The position numbers and the translations under genes are program-made. Shown here piece by piece: positions 31,402 through 33,022 of a DNA stretch of 33,022 nt. Every line of letters starts with the position of its first letter. The stretch's first letter is position 1. The stretch covers positions 1 through 33,022 of the forward strand of contig BAAFSQ010000101.1 of the NCBI GenBank assembly GCA_054661495.1, in the 5' to 3' direction. The notes under the pieces were generated by a model, which searched no databases, was not told the origin of the DNA, and saw nothing but the letters and a program-made list of their open reading frames with translations. Source of the stretch: Zygophlyctis sp. KS116. Lineage: Eukaryota > Chytridiomycota.

Positions 31402-32384
31402 TTAAAGTAAAATTGAATCATTGAAACTATCTTTTGTAGGAAGAGTGCAAGGTCCAAGTACATTTATAACATCAGCAAAATAAGGATGAGCCAAAGCATC
31501 CTTTGCGCTAATTCTTAAATGAGGTTGATACTGAAGTAATCTGGAAATCAAATCCAAAGCTACCGCATTCATTGTAGGTAACTTTGACTGAATTGGAGCA
31601 GCAGGATAAACCGGAAAACTCCTTTTATATTCTGAGAGTTCAGATATTTTTGGCCAAGTATCTTCATTTGGCGTTCCAAAAAGTTTAAAAATTCTGAGTA
31701 ATTGATCTTCATTTGTTTTACCAGGAAACAGTGGTTTTCCATTATACATTTCTGCCATTATACATCCCACTGACCACATATCAATCGATGTGGAATAGTT
31801 TCTTGAACCTAATAGTACATCTGGAGCCCGATACCAAAGCGTCACAACTTCATTAGAAAAAGTATTAACTGGTATTCCAAAAGCCCTCGCTAAACCAAAA
31901 TCTCCTAATTTAAGTTCCATTGATGCATTCAACAACTAATAATCATCAAAAATAATAAAAATACCAGATTTTGTGGCTTTAAATCTCTATGCAAGACTCT
32001 ATTATCATGACAGAAAGCAACACCTTTTAATAAATGCCATAGAAACCTTTTTGCAGTTTTATCATCAATTACTCTTCCTGATCCTAGTGAATCCATATAT
32101 TTTTTCAAATCAAGTTCCATAAATTCGAATACAAGAGTTAAAGTTTTTTCGGTATGTATAACATCAAATAACCGAACAATATTATCATGTTTTAGCTCCT
32201 TCATGAGGGATATTTCACGAATAGCAGTTGACGGGGCTCCTTCTTCGCTGTCTAAATTTATTTCCTTTAGCGCAACAATTTCTCCAGTGTTGCGATCTGT
32301 CCCCTTGTAAACATTTGCATAAGTTCCCTCACCCAACTTTTCTAATTTCATATAACGATCCATTACTTTATTAAAAAAATTCAT
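31402..32384 (-). CDS. PHO85: Cyclin-dependent kinase, Pho85/CDK5 subfamily
   Basis: Proline-directed Ser/Thr kinase that needs a cyclin partner; Pho85 and CDK5 regulate phosphate signalling, polarity and cell cycle. Exons 32384-31965 and 31935-31402 with a 29 nt intron give 317 residues. Key elements are [11 protein letters not shown], the catalytic lysine in VALKEINL, the cyclin-binding PSTAIRE helix, [11 protein letters not shown] and [19 protein letters not shown]. The intron falls right after HRDLKPQNL. Two starts are possible: ATG at 32384, which overlaps the Mrp10 stop, or ATG at 32363 ([13 protein letters not shown]), which fits the family's usual N-terminus better. Confidence 0.93.
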
Positions 32385-32666
32385 AAAATTTTCCCTCTTT
32401 TAACAGCTGCCAACCAAGAATTAATATCTTTAATTGTATTGGATTTGGCAGTACTTGATCCCTAATTGATCAATATAAATATCTTTTACTTTTTTCATCA
32501 TGCATTCTACAAGTGATCTTGAGGTTTCAATACAACCTGATGCATCTATTCCCATTGCTCTCCAGCAGTTAAATAAAGTACTAAGTTCCATTGCACATGG
32601 GGTTGCAGGTACAACTCGCTTCGGCCTGATAATGATTGGCTTTCCTATTCTATCTAGCGGTCGCAT
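32381..32666 (-). CDS. MRP10: Mitochondrial CHCH protein Mrp10 (mS37)
   Basis: Small-subunit mitoribosome protein imported by the Mia40 disulfide relay. Exons 32666-32490 and 32461-32381 with a 28 nt intron give 85 residues. Twin CX9C motifs are visible: [15 protein letters not shown] and [15 protein letters not shown]. The start [17 protein letters not shown] resembles yeast Mrp10, and the tail after the intron includes [18 protein letters not shown]. Its TGA stop overlaps the first ATG of the downstream kinase in an ATGA arrangement. Confidence 0.88.
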
Positions 32667-32681
32667 TTTTTTCTAGCGGTC
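32653..32681. repeat. Direct repeat TCTAGCGGTC around the Mrp10 start
   Basis: Ten exact bases at 32653-32662 and 32672-32681. The first copy lies in the first codons of Mrp10, the second just upstream of its ATG. It may be a fortuitous duplication or part of the start region. Confidence 0.6.
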
Positions 32682-32860
32682 CAACGCAAAGTTTCGCGCA
32701 TTTGTTGATTGTGAATGTGATTCGATTTAGATTTATACATGAAATTTAGAATTAAAAATAGCTTTTATTGAGTCTTTTCTTGCTTGACAGTAATTTCAAT
32801 ATTCAAGTACGATCTATCAATCCCAAGAGAATCAAGTTTATTTTTCCTGTAAAATCATTC
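32667..32860. promoter_or_regulatory. Divergent spacer between Mrp10 and a secreted protein gene
   Basis: A 194 nt gap between opposite starts. TTTCGCGC at 32692-32699 is a perfect match to the E2F core and continues the CGCG theme of other divergent spacers here. No further exon is clear. Confidence 0.4.
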
Positions 32861-33022
32861 ATGAAAATCATGATTCCTCTGCTAATAATCATGATTGGTC
32901 ATGGGGCATATGGCAACATAGATCAGTCAATCAAAGGAGTAATCACCAATCCGACTAAAGCTTATAATGCTCTTGCACTTGTAAAGCCTCGTCTTGCTGA
33001 TTTACCATTGCATCTTTTACAA
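32861..33022 (+). CDS. Start of a predicted secreted or membrane protein (3' end outside window)
   Basis: An ATG at 32861 opens a frame that runs uninterrupted to the window edge (54 codons). It starts MKIMIPLLIIMIGHGAYGN, a good signal peptide with probable cleavage near residue 17. The visible mature part, rich in Ala and Leu, matches no family I recognise. An upstream exon cannot be excluded. Confidence 0.5.
   Translation, partial: MKIMIPLLIIMIGHGAYGNIDQSIKGVITNPTKAYNALALVKPRLADLPLHLLQ

Overview
The window is a very compact, AT-rich nuclear segment of a eukaryote, not a prokaryote or virus. Nearly every gene is broken by introns of only 23-34 nt with GT..AG ends, and the joined exons keep frame and match conserved families. 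The protein set is opisthokont. It includes a motile-axoneme protein (RSPH1), katanin, a PH_5-type Rho GEF, a Pho85/CDK5 kinase, Mrp10 and a GIGYF/Smy2-type GYF protein. RSPH1 means the organism should make flagellated cells. Together with tiny introns, short spacers and low GC this suggests a zoosporic early-diverging fungus such as a rozellid (Rozella-like), aphelid or chytrid. The lineage is inference.

Layout. 1-3496 (-): RGS-RhoGEF (3' end outside the window) behind RSPH1. 3687-4709: Mob (+) and TBCA (-), tail to tail. 4862-7522 (+): peroxisomal-type Lon, then a 65-residue two-exon protein. 7535-9782 (-): minimal GRASP and an HMG-box protein. 9958-11720: UBX/SEP p47-like protein (+) and mitochondrial uS9 (-), whose coding ends overlap. 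11829-15876 (+): MCUR1/CCDC90-like protein, COG6, HEN1 methyltransferase. 15924-25811 (-): GYF protein, branched-chain 2-oxoacid dehydrogenase E1 alpha, katanin p60, Vma21, Rrp12. 25908-27733 (+): mitochondrial uS10 and an unrecognised EGF-like/7TM protein. 27734-28709 (-): F-box/LRR protein. 28907-31398 (+): chromate-type transporter and succinyl-CoA ligase alpha. 31402-32666 (-): CDK5/Pho85 kinase and Mrp10. 32861-end (+): start of a secreted protein.

How the genes fit together. Several serve mitochondria (uS9m, uS10m, Mrp10, E1 alpha, SUCLG1, MCUR1-like), which suggests a respiring organelle with its own translation. Others serve the Golgi (COG6, GRASP), microtubules and flagella (TBCA, katanin, RSPH1), the peroxisome (Lon with a C-terminal CKL), V-ATPase assembly (Vma21) and ribosome biogenesis (Rrp12). 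Two suggest regulatory biology: HEN1 (small-RNA 2'-O-methylation) and the RGS-DH-PH protein.

The genes are not operons, but spacing is extreme. Convergent genes sit 47, 24, 12, 3, 0 or -11 nt apart. Two same-strand pairs overlap or nearly so. Divergent pairs share 96-197 nt, and several of these spacers carry CGCGAAA/TTTCGCG-type motifs. I see no tRNA, rRNA, CRISPR array, transposon, virus or defence system. No gene-free stretch exceeds 300 nt; the longest is 8177-8409. The most unusual items are the intron architecture, the gene overlaps, a hairpin-bearing intron, the EGF-7TM protein and the RGS-RhoGEF.
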